Assembly (NCBI GenBank): GCA_027422505.1
Contig: JAPQWV010000366.1
Span: 1 to 64,000, forward strand
Direction: 5' to 3'
Length of the DNA stretch: 64,000 bases
Origin: Craterostigma plantagineum
Taxonomy: Eukaryota > Streptophyta > Magnoliopsida > Lamiales > Linderniaceae
Below are positions 45,660-56,280 of the stretch, piece by piece (the stretch's first letter is position 1; each line of letters begins with the position of its first letter). The translations under genes were made by a program, and so were the position numbers. The notes under the pieces are model-generated. The model was given only the letters and a program-made list of their open reading frames with translations. It was not told where the DNA came from and did no database searches.

Positions 45660-47320
45660 TGAAGATAAAAATGTGCCTAAGAGGGGGGGTGAATTAGGCT
45701 TATAAAAATTTTATGCTTCTTTTCACAAATGCTAAGTGTGGTGACTTAGATATGTCTACTGATGTTTGTGACGAGTATGTCTGATATATCCTAGTAACGT
45801 CGGATGTGCGTCGGGTCTGTCTCACAGCAATAAAGGGATAACTGAAAAGTAAATGCGAGACAGGATTTTTATAGAGGTTATATCCCCAACTGGGGTTTAC
45901 TCCTCTCCTTGGGATTTGCTTCCCAAGAGTTTAACCAATCACTATAATGCACCGTAGCTGGATACAAACTGATTGATTAGCCCATACACAACCGAAACAA
46001 GTCGAACACTAGACACTACTAGGTTACCACACGCCGAGTTTCGTTCCTCGGAATCTCCTTGATCCCGACAGACACAGCTCGCTACCGAAGGGCCCCCGGA
46101 CTTGTCCTTCCCTTCACGTGTGCGTAAACGTCGACCTTGCCTCCTCGGTATTGCTCACGTCCGAAGACAACACATCCGAAGAAAGAATGTATGGCAGGAG
46201 GTTGGAATATCAAGGTGAATCACTCGCTCAGTGATGCATATGCAAGTTAAAGCTCAGGTGGGCAGAAAGCTATCGCAAGTGGGAACTCAGGAATCTCACA
46301 GTATGTTTCTGCTCAAGAATCTCTCGTAGACTTATATTCGCAAGTTCTTAGTAACTCGAAGGTCTGAAGTGCAGCTCATATATAATCCTTTTCAAATATC
46401 ACTTCACATGGAAAGTTATATCAAGCAATAATCACCAAATCAAGCATAGTTTCCATGTAGCTTTCGAGTCAATCATACCATATAAAACATGCTTCTAATA
46501 AATCATCACAACGGTCATATAGCACATTAACGCATGATTATATTCCATATAAAAGCTCAATTTCGTTCTTAAGCATATTCAACCACTTCGCATATATTTT
46601 CCGTATCAGAATTTCCATATCCCTGCCATCAGTTCCTAGTAACGAGTCAATCCAGATTTACTTTCCAAGTATAGCACACAAGATAGCAAGATATCAGCAC
46701 GTTTTCCATGTACAGCTCATCGCATTTAATCAATATATTTACCATGTTTAGCACACAAATCAGATCAGAGCTTACTTAAATCGATTTATCACATCATGGC
46801 ACTACTTTCCTTATTTCAGAAGTATCACCCGTTATAGCAAATACCATATAAGAGCACTTTATCCATAAGGTTAATCAAATCAAATCTTTCCTAAATATAA
46901 TATCCAATCAGCATAAGGAAAGATATAAATTCAATATTTCACATTAAATTCAGTGGAAAGCATGCAAGAATCGTACATATGATTTTCGTCCAGGAATAAC
47001 GGATTTCAAACAGATATATCACTTTCCATATATAAACAGCATATTTTCCATATATAGCACAGAAACGATATATCCTATCTCATGGTTTGTCTATAACATG
47101 CGATCACTTAGTTCCATCAAATCATCACAGAATCACACGCAATTCAAATATTCAACACTTTAACAATTTACAGCTCATTAGAAATGCATGGTTGACTATT
47201 ATCATGAACTTAGACACTTCATTTGTTCCAAATCGAATTGCTTATTTTATAGACCTAATGTCATTACAATTACATCGTTCATCAAAACTCTCTAACATAT
47301 ACGGACCAAAAAGGTCAACA
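45660..47320 (-). repeat. 5' LTR of the 9-kb copia element
   Basis: 1661 bp; TGAAGATAAA at 45660 and GGTCAACA at 47320 on the plus strand, hence TGTTGACC...ATCTTCA on its own strand. The promoter box CTCTATAAAAATCC lies near 45866-45880 (minus strand). 46200-47300 is rich in ATATC and CATATA words and codes for nothing I recognise. Confidence 0.85.
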
Positions 47321-47600
47321 TTAAGCACTCTTCTTCTAACAACCAAAAATTTTGGCATTTTATATTTCATCATTCCCCGACCCTGCACCAGTCACCATCG
47401 TCATTATTATGAGCGTATTATTAACGTTAAAAGTACCTATTTATGTTAATTCAATAAACTAGAGATAAGACTGACATTAGGTTCTTGTATTGTATTATAT
47501 TCGTCCTCACACATAGTTTGCGTGAAAACGTCCGCTAAATAATGGTGGAGCATGTGACGGTGGACTTGCTAAATTTTTAGTATAGTCAATCTTTATTATA
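47321..47600 (+). repeat. Dispersed repeat unit R, copy 1, right part
   Basis: Begins with the TTAAG duplication, then matches 57308-57489 and 58163-58276 (GCACTCTTCTTCTAACAACC, GAGCGTATTATTAACGTTAAAAG, CTTGCTAAATTTTTAGTATAGT). It lacks the hAT-like insertion carried by copy 2. Confidence 0.8.
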
Positions 47601-47604
47601 TATA

Positions 47605-47738
47605 TATATATATTATATATATATATATCCTACACATGAGATTAGTGAACCCGTCGGAGGTTGATTTGACATGTTGACGTGGCATAAAAAAATGCCACAC
47701 AACAGGTTTTCACGGATGGTGCTCACGCAAGGTGAGCA

Positions 47739-47769
<31 letters not shown>

Positions 47770-47770
47770 C
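47605..47770. repeat. MITE remnant with terminal hairpin in (TA)n
   Basis: Flanked on both sides by TA runs. Shares CCTACACATG.GATTAGTGAACCCGTCGG and GCCACACAACAG with 58750-58835. It ends in a perfect hairpin, ATGGTGCTCAC, GCAAG loop, GTGAGCACCAT (47716-47742). Confidence 0.7.
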
Positions 47771-48020
47771 TTTTAATACTTATAAGTGGGAATGAAGAAA
47801 GGAATAGTGAATTGGTCGACGTAATCTACCCCTAGGTTAATGATCGATCATCTATTGCTGTATATGCATAAAATGACGTCGTGTTTGGCTTTTAATAATA
47901 TATTCCATCTTTTCATTTATGTATTGCTAAAATGACTTGCTAAAATGATTATCTATTGCTGTATAATGAATTGGTCGACGTAATCCACCCCTTCATGGTA
48001 CCACACTAGCTTACAATACG

Positions 48021-48365
48021 GTACCACGGACATCTATATATTGGTATTACAAAAATCGTCCATGGGCTCACGGGATGGTACGACGAACATCTATATATTG
48101 GTACTACAAACATACGTATATTAGTACTACAATTTTGGGTAAGGGGTGGTCCATGGGTGTTGACAGGTTTTTTGGTACCACGAACATTTGTATATTGGTA
48201 CTACAAAAATCGTCCATGGGCTCACGGGATAGTACGGTGAACATCTATATATTGGTACTACAAACATACGTATATTGGTACTACAAGTTTGAGTAAGGGT
48301 GTGTAAATTAGTAGAGGGGAAAAATAGTTCATGAGGTACTACAAACATACGTATATTGGTACTGC
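48021..48365. repeat. 154-bp tandem repeat upstream of the NLR remnant
   Basis: Two long units start at 48021 and 48175 (GTACCACGAACATCTATATATTGG, CCATGGGCTCACGGGAT, ACATACGTATATTGGTACTAC in part), with a short third piece at about 48336-48363. It ends about 290 bp before the NLR start codon. Confidence 0.8.
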
Positions 48366-48654
48366 AATAATAGAGGGGGAAAATCGTCCATGGGGAGTTA
48401 TGTAAAGATTGTTTTAATTTAGGGAGTTTGCTAATAAATAATATGAAATGGGGAGTTAGTTGATAGAAAATAAGGGAAGGGGGATTTAATTGAAGTTCCC
48501 CAAAATAAAAAATAAATAATAGAGGTGAGGCGCTTCACCAGATAACCCCTACACCATCTTCCTTCTATAAGTTAACATGGATTGATGAGCAAAAACCCAC
48601 AAACAAACGCACACACACAAAAGCTTTACTTTGATTAGAAAAAGAGAGAAAAAA

Positions 48655-50113
48655 ATGTCGGACGCCGGTTCGGCTGGAATTCAGTACCTCTTGGGCGAAT
48701 TTGGCAGATTCGCCTCCCACCACATCGATCTGTTAAAAAATGTCAGCAAAGAAGCGGAGGTGTTGGCCACTGATCTCGAATACTTCAACACGTTCTTAAA
48801 GTACGTTTCGAGTAAGAAACTAAAAGACGGTACGGTGAAGGAGTTTGTGTACGACGCCGAGGACGCCGTGGACGCCTTCGTCGCCCAAGCCAAATCGAAA
48901 AAGGTGGCAACGTGGTTTAAAAAGTTTCTTAAGCATCCCATGAAACTTGACGAAATTGCGCAGAAGATAAGGGATGTAAAATGTAACGTGGAGGCTAAGT
49001 ACGGGCAAAGGGTCAACTGGACAAACTTTTAGGAGACCATCACAGCATAGAACTACTGCAGTACGAGGTATTCGGAGAGCCAAAGTGGGATCCCCTGATC
49101 GAACATCACGGGGAGATAATAGCTAAACAGTGCAAGGGGCTCCCTCTTGCAATAGTTGTAATAGGAGGGCTTATCAAGAAAGAAGTCCTCGGCGCTGCGA
49201 CGAACACCCAAAAGGTAGAAGCTTGGCAAAAGTTCGAAGAAAAGGTCAAAGATCATCTTAAATTAGATGCCGCTAAGATAATGGACGGTGTTATTTCGTG
49301 GAGTTACTGTGAATTGCCCGATCACTTGAAACCATGTTTCGTCTACTTTGCGATGTTTCCCGAGGACGTAGAGATCCAAACATGGAAGCTGCTCCGTTTG
49401 TGGATCGCAGAAGGGTTCGTTCTTCTTGTAAACAACTTCAACGGTGAAGATACCGCAGAAAGCTATTCGAAGGAGCTTGTTAGGAGGAACTTGATAAAAG
49501 CAGACATATGGAAGATGACCAATCTGAGGAGCGTGCAGACGAAGGCAATCGCCACGTCGCCCCAGCCTGCAAGAGATGGCACAGGACAGGAACACGACAT
49601 ACAAACACTCGGTACGATATTGCCTGAAAGCTGCACAAATGCTGTCTTCAAGAAGGCACGCCGCCTCAAGAGAGTGAGCATTCGTGGGAATCCCAGCATC
49701 CTAATAGATGGCGGAAAAAGGCTAAAGTCTCAGTCGACTATCTAGTGAGGCTGAGCAAGCTCGAAAAGTTAAAGCTTCAAAAGGACGTATTCCCTCTTCC
49801 ACCTTCGGAAGGCAGGATGACTTACCTCCTTTCGCCCCACTCCTTTCCTCCCAACCTAAGGGTACTGACGCTGACGAACACTTGCCTTGATTGGACTCAA
49901 ATGAATGTTCTTTCTTCTCTATTTAATCTTGAGGTCCTCAAGCTAAAGGAAAAATTATTCACGGGGAATTATTGGGAGGTTGCTGATGGCAGATTCGGTA
50001 AACTCGGAGTCCTCTACATCGGGCAAATTGATTTAGCCATTTGGAAAATGTCGGCAAGTAAACTTGCAGGCAGTCGTTTTAATTTTTCTTTTATGTCATG
50101 CAGGCTTGACTGA
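48655..50113 (+). pseudogene. CC-NLR resistance-gene remnant (Rx-type, R1-like)
   Basis: ATG 48655 opens an Rx-type coiled coil of about 125 residues, with EFVYDAEDAVDAFV near 48840 corresponding to the EDVID-like motif, ending at TAG 49030. Immediately after, in a new frame, comes the distal NB-ARC: CKGLPLAIVVIGGLI (GLPL box, 49130-49175) and CFVYFAMFPEDVEI (RNBS-D, 49335-49375), then WIAEGFV. The P-loop, kinase-2 and RNBS-B/C are all missing, so ATP binding is lost. The MHD box is also absent. LRR-like sequence follows: MTNLRSVQTKAIATS, then after the TAG at 49743 LSKLEKLKLQKDV, FPPNLRVLTLTNTCLDW and SSLFNLEVLKLKEK to TGA 50111. A full receptor would be about 850-900 residues. Inferred: internal deletions in a formerly complete immune receptor; not a functional gene. 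An intron is a less likely explanation for the missing P-loop. Confidence 0.85.
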
Positions 50114-50463
50114 AGAGGATCGATCGCTGATTTGTGGTCTGTTTTTTTTCTGAGCTTGATGGGCCATTTACTTCCTTTGTTGTGCGGTTTGATTTGAATA
50201 AACGTTTGTGTTATGCTTTTGCTCTTTGGTTTGAATCTGTTTGTACGTGTCCTTAGTTGTGGTTTTGCATTGTTGATTTGAATAAACGTTGGTGTTCTGC
50301 TTTTGCGTGGTTTGAATCTGTTTGTCCGTGTCCTTAGTTGTGGTTTTGCATTGTACTTGTGTAAATAAGACAGTTGTGTATGCGAATATGCGATAATCAT
50401 TCTCTTTGTCTTGACATCGTTTTGACGCTACAACCCCAAAAAAAACGAAAGAAAAAAATTAAT
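50101..50463 (+). repeat. NLR 3'-flank repeat, copy 1
   Basis: Matches 51478-51751 closely (ATGCAGGCTTGACTGAAGAG, TTGTGGTCTGTTTTT, GTCCTTAGTTGTGGTTTTGC). This copy also contains an internal tandem duplication of about 90 bp (TTTGAATAAACGTT units at 50196 and 50277). Confidence 0.8.
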
Positions 50464-50744
50464 ACGTTACATCCAAAGAAACACGTATTTCCTCAAACCG
50501 TAGGATTACTTTTAATAGTAGCTGGCTCATCTTGAAATGAATTAGAGAAGTCGCATAAAAAATCTTCCTAAAATTCCATAACTCATGATGATGATCATTA
50601 TTATGACCAGATGATCGTCGTGCCCACTACTACACTTTATAAACTCTGTACCATAAACACATTCGTCGTGCCCAAATGCCGTTTTCAGAGAGGAAAAGCC
50701 TTCGTAGATTCGATATTTTTAACGAGAAAATATCGCGATGACAC
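50464..50744. other. Intergenic stretch without gene
   Basis: AT-rich. 50523-50660 is distantly similar to 35830-35990. No other feature recognised. Confidence 0.4.
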
Positions 50745-51118
50745 GCGCGAATACTAACAAGTGTACTAGGTCGTGAAGTAGTCTAAAATGGACGTAAGTC
50801 CAAGTATCGATACACGAACACGAGGAAAGTTCGACTAATTTTAAGATACTATTCTGAAATTTAATTTAGACTAAAGTGAATTTTAAATAAGGTATTTAAA
50901 CGATTTTTTTAGATTTAAAAAATAATCAAACTATTTAACAGCGCAACAAAACAACTAAAAGCAAATAGACGATTAGCGACAAGGTGATCAAGAAGCATGC
51001 TGGCACGAATTATCCTACGTCGTCACGCAATCAATCATAAATAATCAATACGAGTCTCAGTCAAGGTAGAATTTCCTAAAATAATCGTTTCTCTTTTGTC
51101 CCGCAATAACGATCTGTT
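50745..51118 (-). repeat. Athila-like gypsy LTR fragment, inverted
   Basis: Reverse complement of about 52630-52990 with moderate divergence (CCCGCAATAAC, AATTTCCTAAAATAATCG and CAAGGTGATC against the inverted words in the plus copy). Probably a partial LTR of the same family. Confidence 0.65.
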
Positions 51119-51477
51119 AGAAATCGTGAATTCAACAACTCAGATTAAACAGTTTTTGTGATTGTCCAAACTTGACTGAGTATACCGGTTAAACGAAGAC
51201 TCAAGACCGGATACCAGTCAACAGTTCACAAGCGCGCCAGAAATCGGACACAAACTGCCAAGACCGGAGTACAAATACCGGACCTGCCACGTGTACGAAG
51301 ATTCGAAATTATTCAAGGCGGGATGTTGAAGACTTCTGCTGAATCATTCAATGCAATGCTGCCAGGAGGAGCCAAGTTGAAGTCAAGCCAAGCTTAAACA
51401 GAAAAAAGCAATTGGCACAGCGCGAACTGCTATGAAGACCGGACAATATCCGTTTTGGGTAAAGTGTATTTAATGCA
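51119..51477. other. Stretch without recognised gene
   Basis: Contains ACCGGA-rich sequence (51180-51290) reminiscent of LTR U3 regions but no assignable boundary. Confidence 0.3.
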
Positions 51478-51751
51478 GGCTTGACTGAAGAGGGTCCATC
51501 GTTGATTTGTGGTCTGTTTTTGTTCTGAGCTTGATGGGCCATTACTTCTTTTGTTGTGCGGTTTGATTTGAATAAACGTTTGCGTTATGCTTTTGCGTTT
51601 TGGTTTGAATCTGTTTGTACGTGTCCTTAGTTGTGGTTTTGCATTGTACTTGTGTAAATAAGACTCAGTTGTGTATGCGATAATCGTTCTCTTTGTCTTG
51701 ACATCATTTTGACGCTACAACCCCAACAAAAAACGAAAGAAAGAATCAATA
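51478..51751 (+). repeat. NLR 3'-flank repeat, copy 2
   Basis: Second copy of 50101-50463, lacking the internal 90-bp duplication. It begins with the same ATGCAGGCTTGACTGAAGAG word. It lies 1.0 kb downstream of copy 1. Confidence 0.8.
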
Positions 51752-51764
51752 CATTACAGCTTCA

Positions 51765-52195
51765 GCAAAAGAGATATCGAAAGAGGTCGTGGCGTTGCAT
51801 TTGACAAGTTGCCTCCTGGAAAGTTTATAACCTGGTTAAAAGACTTTAGCTGGGAGAAGTTCCTTAGTATCGACAAGTCCTGTTACCCTGAGGCCGTCAA
51901 GTTGGTCTACGCAAATTTCGACTATGAGGAGTATGAAGAGCACATCAATATCCACTTCTATGTGCTGGGCACAGATTCACTTGGACGACTGTGAAGATGA
52001 ATCAGATGCTAGGAGTTTCCGATGAGGTCTTCTGTCACTGCGACATGAATGAGTGGTGCCAAGCGGAAAAACTCAACCTCAGTGATGGCCTTCGTACCCT
52101 CTGGAATACCCGCAACAAGCGACGTTTCTCGGATGATGAAGCCTTAAATCAGTTGCCCATAGACTACTTCTTCTTGCACAAAATTCTCAACAAAG
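51765..52195 (+). pseudogene. Copia third-ORF fragment (plant transposon protein domain)
   Basis: Colinear with the core of 39700-39250: FDKLPPGKFITWLKDFSWE, YANFDYEEYEEHINIHFYVL, a one-base break near 51985, then MNQMLGVSDEVFCHCDMNEW, LRTLWNTRNKRRF and LPIDYFFLHKIL. Both ends are abrupt. It switches at 52196 into an inverted gypsy gag piece. Confidence 0.85.
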
Positions 52196-52350
52196 TTGTA
52201 TGCTGCGAATTCTTCACTCGTTGTCGATCCCTCAATATCTTCTTGGTGAACTACGCAATAAACTTTAAAACTCTCGCACCACTTGATTTCAACAACAAAC
52301 TTATTGGTTGGAAGCATATGCTCGAACATTTTCTGATCGTGATAGGCCAT
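52196..52350 (-). pseudogene. Inverted fragment of Athila-like gag
   Basis: The minus strand reads EHMLPTNKFVVEIKWCESFK and VVHQEDIEGSTTSEEFAAYN, corresponding to EHMLPTDKAVVDRVVREFK and VVHQENIEGTTKSEEFAS at 53975-54100 on the plus strand. Confidence 0.75.
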
Positions 52351-52439
52351 ATGTGTCCTATATTTGAGTTTAATGCTTGCGTGTGTCTGTCAACATATGC
52401 ACGATATTTGACTGGTTTATGAGACGGACAAAGTGATTA

Positions 52440-52992
52440 GACCGATTAGAACGATAAATATAGAACACCACGACGTAAAACCGACCGGAGATGGAATTAG
52501 GTTTCGTATGGTGGTTTCCAAGATCTTAGGCGCCGAAATCGTTTAAACTTGGGGAATCTCACAAACATAAAATGCGTCGGTAGAAACTACAGTCATATAG
52601 ACATATAGGGATTGGTTCTCTATCGCATAGGATTGTTATTGCGGGACAAACGAGTAGCGATTATTTTGGGAAATTCTACCTTGACTGAGTTCGTATCGAT
52701 TATTTATGATTAAATGCGTGAAGACGTAGGAATAATGCGTGCCAAGCCTGCGCCTCGATCACCTTGTCGTCAATCGTCTATTTGCTCTAGTTGTTTATTT
52801 GCGCTTTTATCTGGTTTGATTACCTTTAATATTAAAAATCACAAACTACCTTATTTGAAATTCGCTTTAGTCTAAAATAAATTCAATAATATCTTAAAAT
52901 TAATCGAGTTGTCCCGTGGATCGATACTTGGACTCGCGTCCATTATATACTACTTGCACGACCTAGTACACTTGCTAGTATTCGAGCGTGTC
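52440..52992 (+). repeat. Athila-like gypsy LTR (5' side)
   Basis: Precedes a clear primer-binding site and ends GCGTGTCA. The left boundary is not defined; 52630-52992 is the best-supported part because of the inverted copy at 50745-51118. Confidence 0.65.
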
Positions 52993-52999
52993 AAGTTTT

Positions 53000-53017
53000 T
53001 GGCACCGTTGCCGGGGA
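53000..53017 (+). other. Primer-binding site, TGGCACCGTTGCCGGGGA
   Basis: This is the motif that follows the LTR in many plant non-chromovirus gypsy elements, resembling the tRNA-Asp-type site. It places the LTR to the left and the internal region to the right. Confidence 0.8.
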
Positions 53018-53129
53018 CAGCGGTATTATTAATTTTAAGATTTATTCTTATTATTTTAGGTTAGACATTTTTATTTTTATTTTTAATATTAATATTATCA
53101 TCATTATCGTCATCATCGTCATCATTGTC

Positions 53130-53172
<43 letters not shown>

Positions 53173-53210
53173 TACTGTTTTATTTTCATCTTTCTCGTTG
53201 GTTTTTTGCA
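53018..53210 (+). other. Athila-like leader with (ATT)n and acceptor-like end
   Basis: AT-rich, with about thirteen ATT units near 53132-53171. It ends GGTTTTTTGCAG directly before ATG 53211. A GTATTATT donor-like word at 53023 follows the primer site, so a small leader intron is conceivable. Confidence 0.5.
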
Positions 53211-54120
53211 GATGGAACGATATTCACGATATTCTCCCGAATCCTACGAGACATCCTATGATGAACTAGAATGCGATTGGTGTGGATGTTCGCATCTCAC
53301 TGTTCAATGCAAGTATAAACCTCTCGGATGGTAAGTCGGGCGAGGGGAGAGTAATCAATTTGAAGCACTTGACAACACAAAATATTGGGATTATCGGTAC
53401 GAAGTTCTACGAGAGCATCATATTCCGCAGACAATGTACCGCAATTCAACCAGAAGTATCCACAAACATGTTATAACGACGCGCACTACTCAGACGATGA
53501 CAACTGTTCAGATAATATTTCGGCTAACGATAATTCATCGCCTCAAAAAGAAAAAGCCGCTTGGGAGAAAGCGCTCGAGAGACTGGCTGACCAGGGCCGA
53601 CAAGCTGAAGAGCGACACCGGAATTCAAACAGCTTTGTCAATACGAGCTCTAAAATTTTAGAGGTGACGATGAAGAGTTTGGCGTTCCAAGTGGAAAAGC
53701 TTAAGAATTCAGTTTTCGCACTCACGAGCGACACATGGACAAATCCAAAAGAGGACGCAGAAGTCATTCAGCTGGATTGTGAAACATCACGAGAACCAAT
53801 GTTGGAACTAAATAGAAATGAAGATGAGATCGAGCCAGAAAAAGCCGATCAACCCAGAGGCTACTGTAGATTCCGTTCCAACAAAGCCGAGCCTCCCAGA
53901 AGTCCTTGAGGATATTCTTAGTGATGCGACGTTGAAAGAAGAACCCGAATCATCTACTGATCAGAAAATTGCCGAGCATATGCTTCCAACAGATAAGGCT
54001 GTTGTCGATCGAGTGGTCCGAGAGTTTTAAAGTTGTTGACAACGTAGTTCACCAAGAAAATATTGAGGGAACGACAAAAAGCGAGGAATTCGCATCATAA
54101 AATTTCGTGGAGAAGATAAG
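53211..54120 (+). pseudogene. Athila-like gypsy gag, broken
   Basis: ATG 53211 (MERYSRYSPESYETSYDELE) with a Cys/His cluster CDWCGCSHLTVQC (C-X2-C-X3-H-X4-C) at 53274-53312. Frameshifts near 53335 and 53470 lead to an acidic, Gln/Glu-rich region with a coiled coil (EKALERLADQGRQAEERHRN, EVTMKSLAFQVEKLKNSVF), then EKIAEHMLPTDKAVVD-like sequence to TAA 54028 and a shifted continuation to about 54120. No protease, reverse transcriptase or integrase follows, so the element is internally deleted. Confidence 0.65.
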
Positions 54121-55620
54121 ATGGAACCTGAGTGTTTCGATCCGTTTATACGAGCGGCTATGATTCATCGGATCACTCGGAGGGTATGTTTACGAAAGAA
54201 TTCACTAAGACTTTGATGATTGTGAATTTTAACATTATCTGGGATCCAAACGTCGACCCGTTGAGGGAGTTTAAGGATTGCAATCACACGAAGCTATACC
54301 ATTCCACGATTAAACTTCTCTCGAAAAAGCTTAAATCGAGATGTTCAGTACTTATACTGCACATATATAATCGTGGACCATCTACACGAACAGAAGTCGA
54401 GCTATCGACTATAAATAGCGCTCCTTGGGAGGCAACCCAAGTACTATCTACGCATTTTTTTCATATTAAAATCTTATATCTATTGCATCGTATCTTAAGT
54501 GTGTTTTGCTTTTGTTTATTTTTACAATTCGAATCACGGTGCCGTCTAATTATGTTTCTTCGCAGGCTCATAGTCAGTTTGTGGGTGGTTTGTTCCCAGA
54601 GCTAGCTCAATATATGAAGGAGCTCAATATATGAAGGAACCAAAATTTTCTCACGACCCGTCCACATCGATCAACTGTTATTCAGGGCAGTGTCACTTAA
54701 ACTCTCTATTTGCTTTAAATTTTTACACATTGAGGACAATGTGATAATTAGTTTGAGGTGGGTGACACATGCTAGATTTGATATCGATCTCTTCGATTTG
54801 TTAGTTGGTTTAACTGATCAATGTTAGGATTTGAACGTCACTTGTGAAAACTCAAGTCGATGATGAAAATTTTTAAAATTTTTCTGGTGTCGAGATAAGA
54901 TTTAACTAATTGTGTGTGAAAGTCTTGCATGTTACGTGATATTAGCATGATTATCTGATCACACTAATTACTTCAGAAAAATAGTATGTATCATGAGACA
55001 CAAACCAAGTAAAATAGTGAGTTTTTGAGCCGATAAAGATTTTTTTTAGAGCAACTCACCACTTGCTCGATGCGTTTTTCATGAGTGCACACTTAGTCTG
55101 ATTATTCTCGAACTTGCTTTGTTATGCATGTCAATATCACTGATTTTTGTGTACGAAAATGATAAAGGCAATTATGATGAGTCATTGGACTAAATATATG
55201 CGTACCCGACATATCTATCAATTACTGAGCCCCTTTGAGCCTTATTAGCCTTATTTGTTGATTTCGGAGCCACTGTATTTAGCCACGTTATCCCATTATT
55301 TTATCCTTCATCCTCGAACCATTGTCAGCATGTTAGCTTACTAGTCGCTTGAGAGTATTGAGTCTATTAATTTAGAGGAAAGACTATTACGACATGTTAT
55401 ATCTGGTTGTGGTATTCTATTTTATATAATTTTTTATTCATTTTTTATTTTTGTAAAAAAAATCGAGTAGAAAAAAAAGAGAGAGAGAAAAAAAAAAGAA
55501 AAAAAGTATCGAAAGGAAAAAGAAAGAAAAAAAATATATTAAAAAATATTGTATTTGCAAGGAAAAAAGAAGAGAAAAAGAAAAGAAAAAGAGGATTACA
55601 GTAGATTTTCAGAATTATTT
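54121..55620 (+). other. 3' internal part of the Athila-like element, non-coding
   Basis: Contains GCTCCTTGGGAGGCAACCC at 54419-54437 and ACATTGAGGACAATGT at 54727-54742, two words that recur after pol in plant Athila-like gypsy elements; the second is a self-complementary hairpin. A purine-only tract at 55455-55600 may be an expanded polypurine region. A 3' LTR is not identified. Confidence 0.5.
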
Positions 55621-56140
55621 TCTTGAGTTCTGATCTCGTCTTTGTCCAGTTAACGGCGATGATCGAGAATTTATATTTTATTTTATTCCCGATCTCGTCA
55701 TTGTCCCAATTAATTGACGATAATTCTCAGTCCTTAATTTTGTTTCCTTTTATATATTTTTTAATAAATAAGTATATTTTATTTTGTTACTTTTTTTAAA
55801 TCTTAAATTTATACTTATCATTTTTTATTTATTGTTTTTATTTACTTTTTATTATTATTTATTCTTTTATTTAATTTATTATTCTCTTTTTGAATTTTTA
55901 CTCTATTTTTGAATTTTTTCCTTGTTTTGGATTTTTCCTGATTTTAATGTTTAATTTATCATTTTTATTTTATTTTTATTTTTTTATTTTACTTTTATTA
56001 TTTTTATTTTTATTATTAATTATTTTTTTGTTTAGTTTATTAGTAATATTCTCTCTTTTTTTTAATTGTTTACTCTATTTTATGATTCATTTTTTTGCAT
56101 TTTTTTCCTCATTTTTTAAAGTTTTTATTTTTTAACTTTT
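55621..56140. other. T/A-rich low-complexity stretch
   Basis: Nearly all A and T with TTTTATTTTT runs. Hydrophobic ORFs predicted here are compositional artefacts. Nothing else seen. Confidence 0.6.
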
Positions 56141-56144
56141 TCAT

Positions 56145-56210
56145 TTAGCGACGGAATATCTGTCGCTAATTCCGTCGCAAATACCATCGCCGTCTAAATT
56201 GACGGTCGGA
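56145..56210. repeat. CCGTCGC/GCGACGG subterminal-repeat-like motif
   Basis: GCGACGGAATATCTGTCGC, AATTCCGTCGC and ATCGCCGTC are clustered and partly inverted. Such words occur in subterminal repeats of eudicot CACTA transposons, but no CACTA terminus is seen, so only a fragment can be claimed. Confidence 0.4.
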
Positions 56211-56280
56211 TTGACGGAGGGACCAATTTGGTTTATTTTCGATAACTCGTGGACCATTTTGAGTTTCTATATATATATAT

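Larger units (their letters stand above)
38308..47320 (-). mobile_element. Ty1/copia element with third ORF (SIRE-type), 9.0 kb
   Basis: Bounded by TGAAGATAAA at the left and GGTCAACA at the right, with TTAAG duplications outside. Minus-strand order: 5' LTR (47320-45660), primer-binding site, gag, pol (protease, integrase, reverse transcriptase, RNase H), third ORF, polypurine tract, shortened 3' LTR (38558-38308). The 3' LTR keeps only about 250 bp of the 1661 bp. gag and pol are broken by several one- or two-base indels. It lies inside repeat unit R, so it is younger than that duplication. Confidence 0.9.

Noticed and set aside
48021..48365. CRISPR-like array
   Set aside because: Units are 154 bp with no short repeat-unique spacer pattern, and the genome is plant nuclear.
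55890..56135. Hydrophobic Phe/Leu-rich ORF
   Set aside because: T/A-only low-complexity DNA gives spurious hydrophobic residues.
56145..56210. Complete CACTA transposon
   Set aside because: Only GCGACGG/CCGTCGC words are present; no CACTA terminus, 3-bp duplication or transposase is seen.
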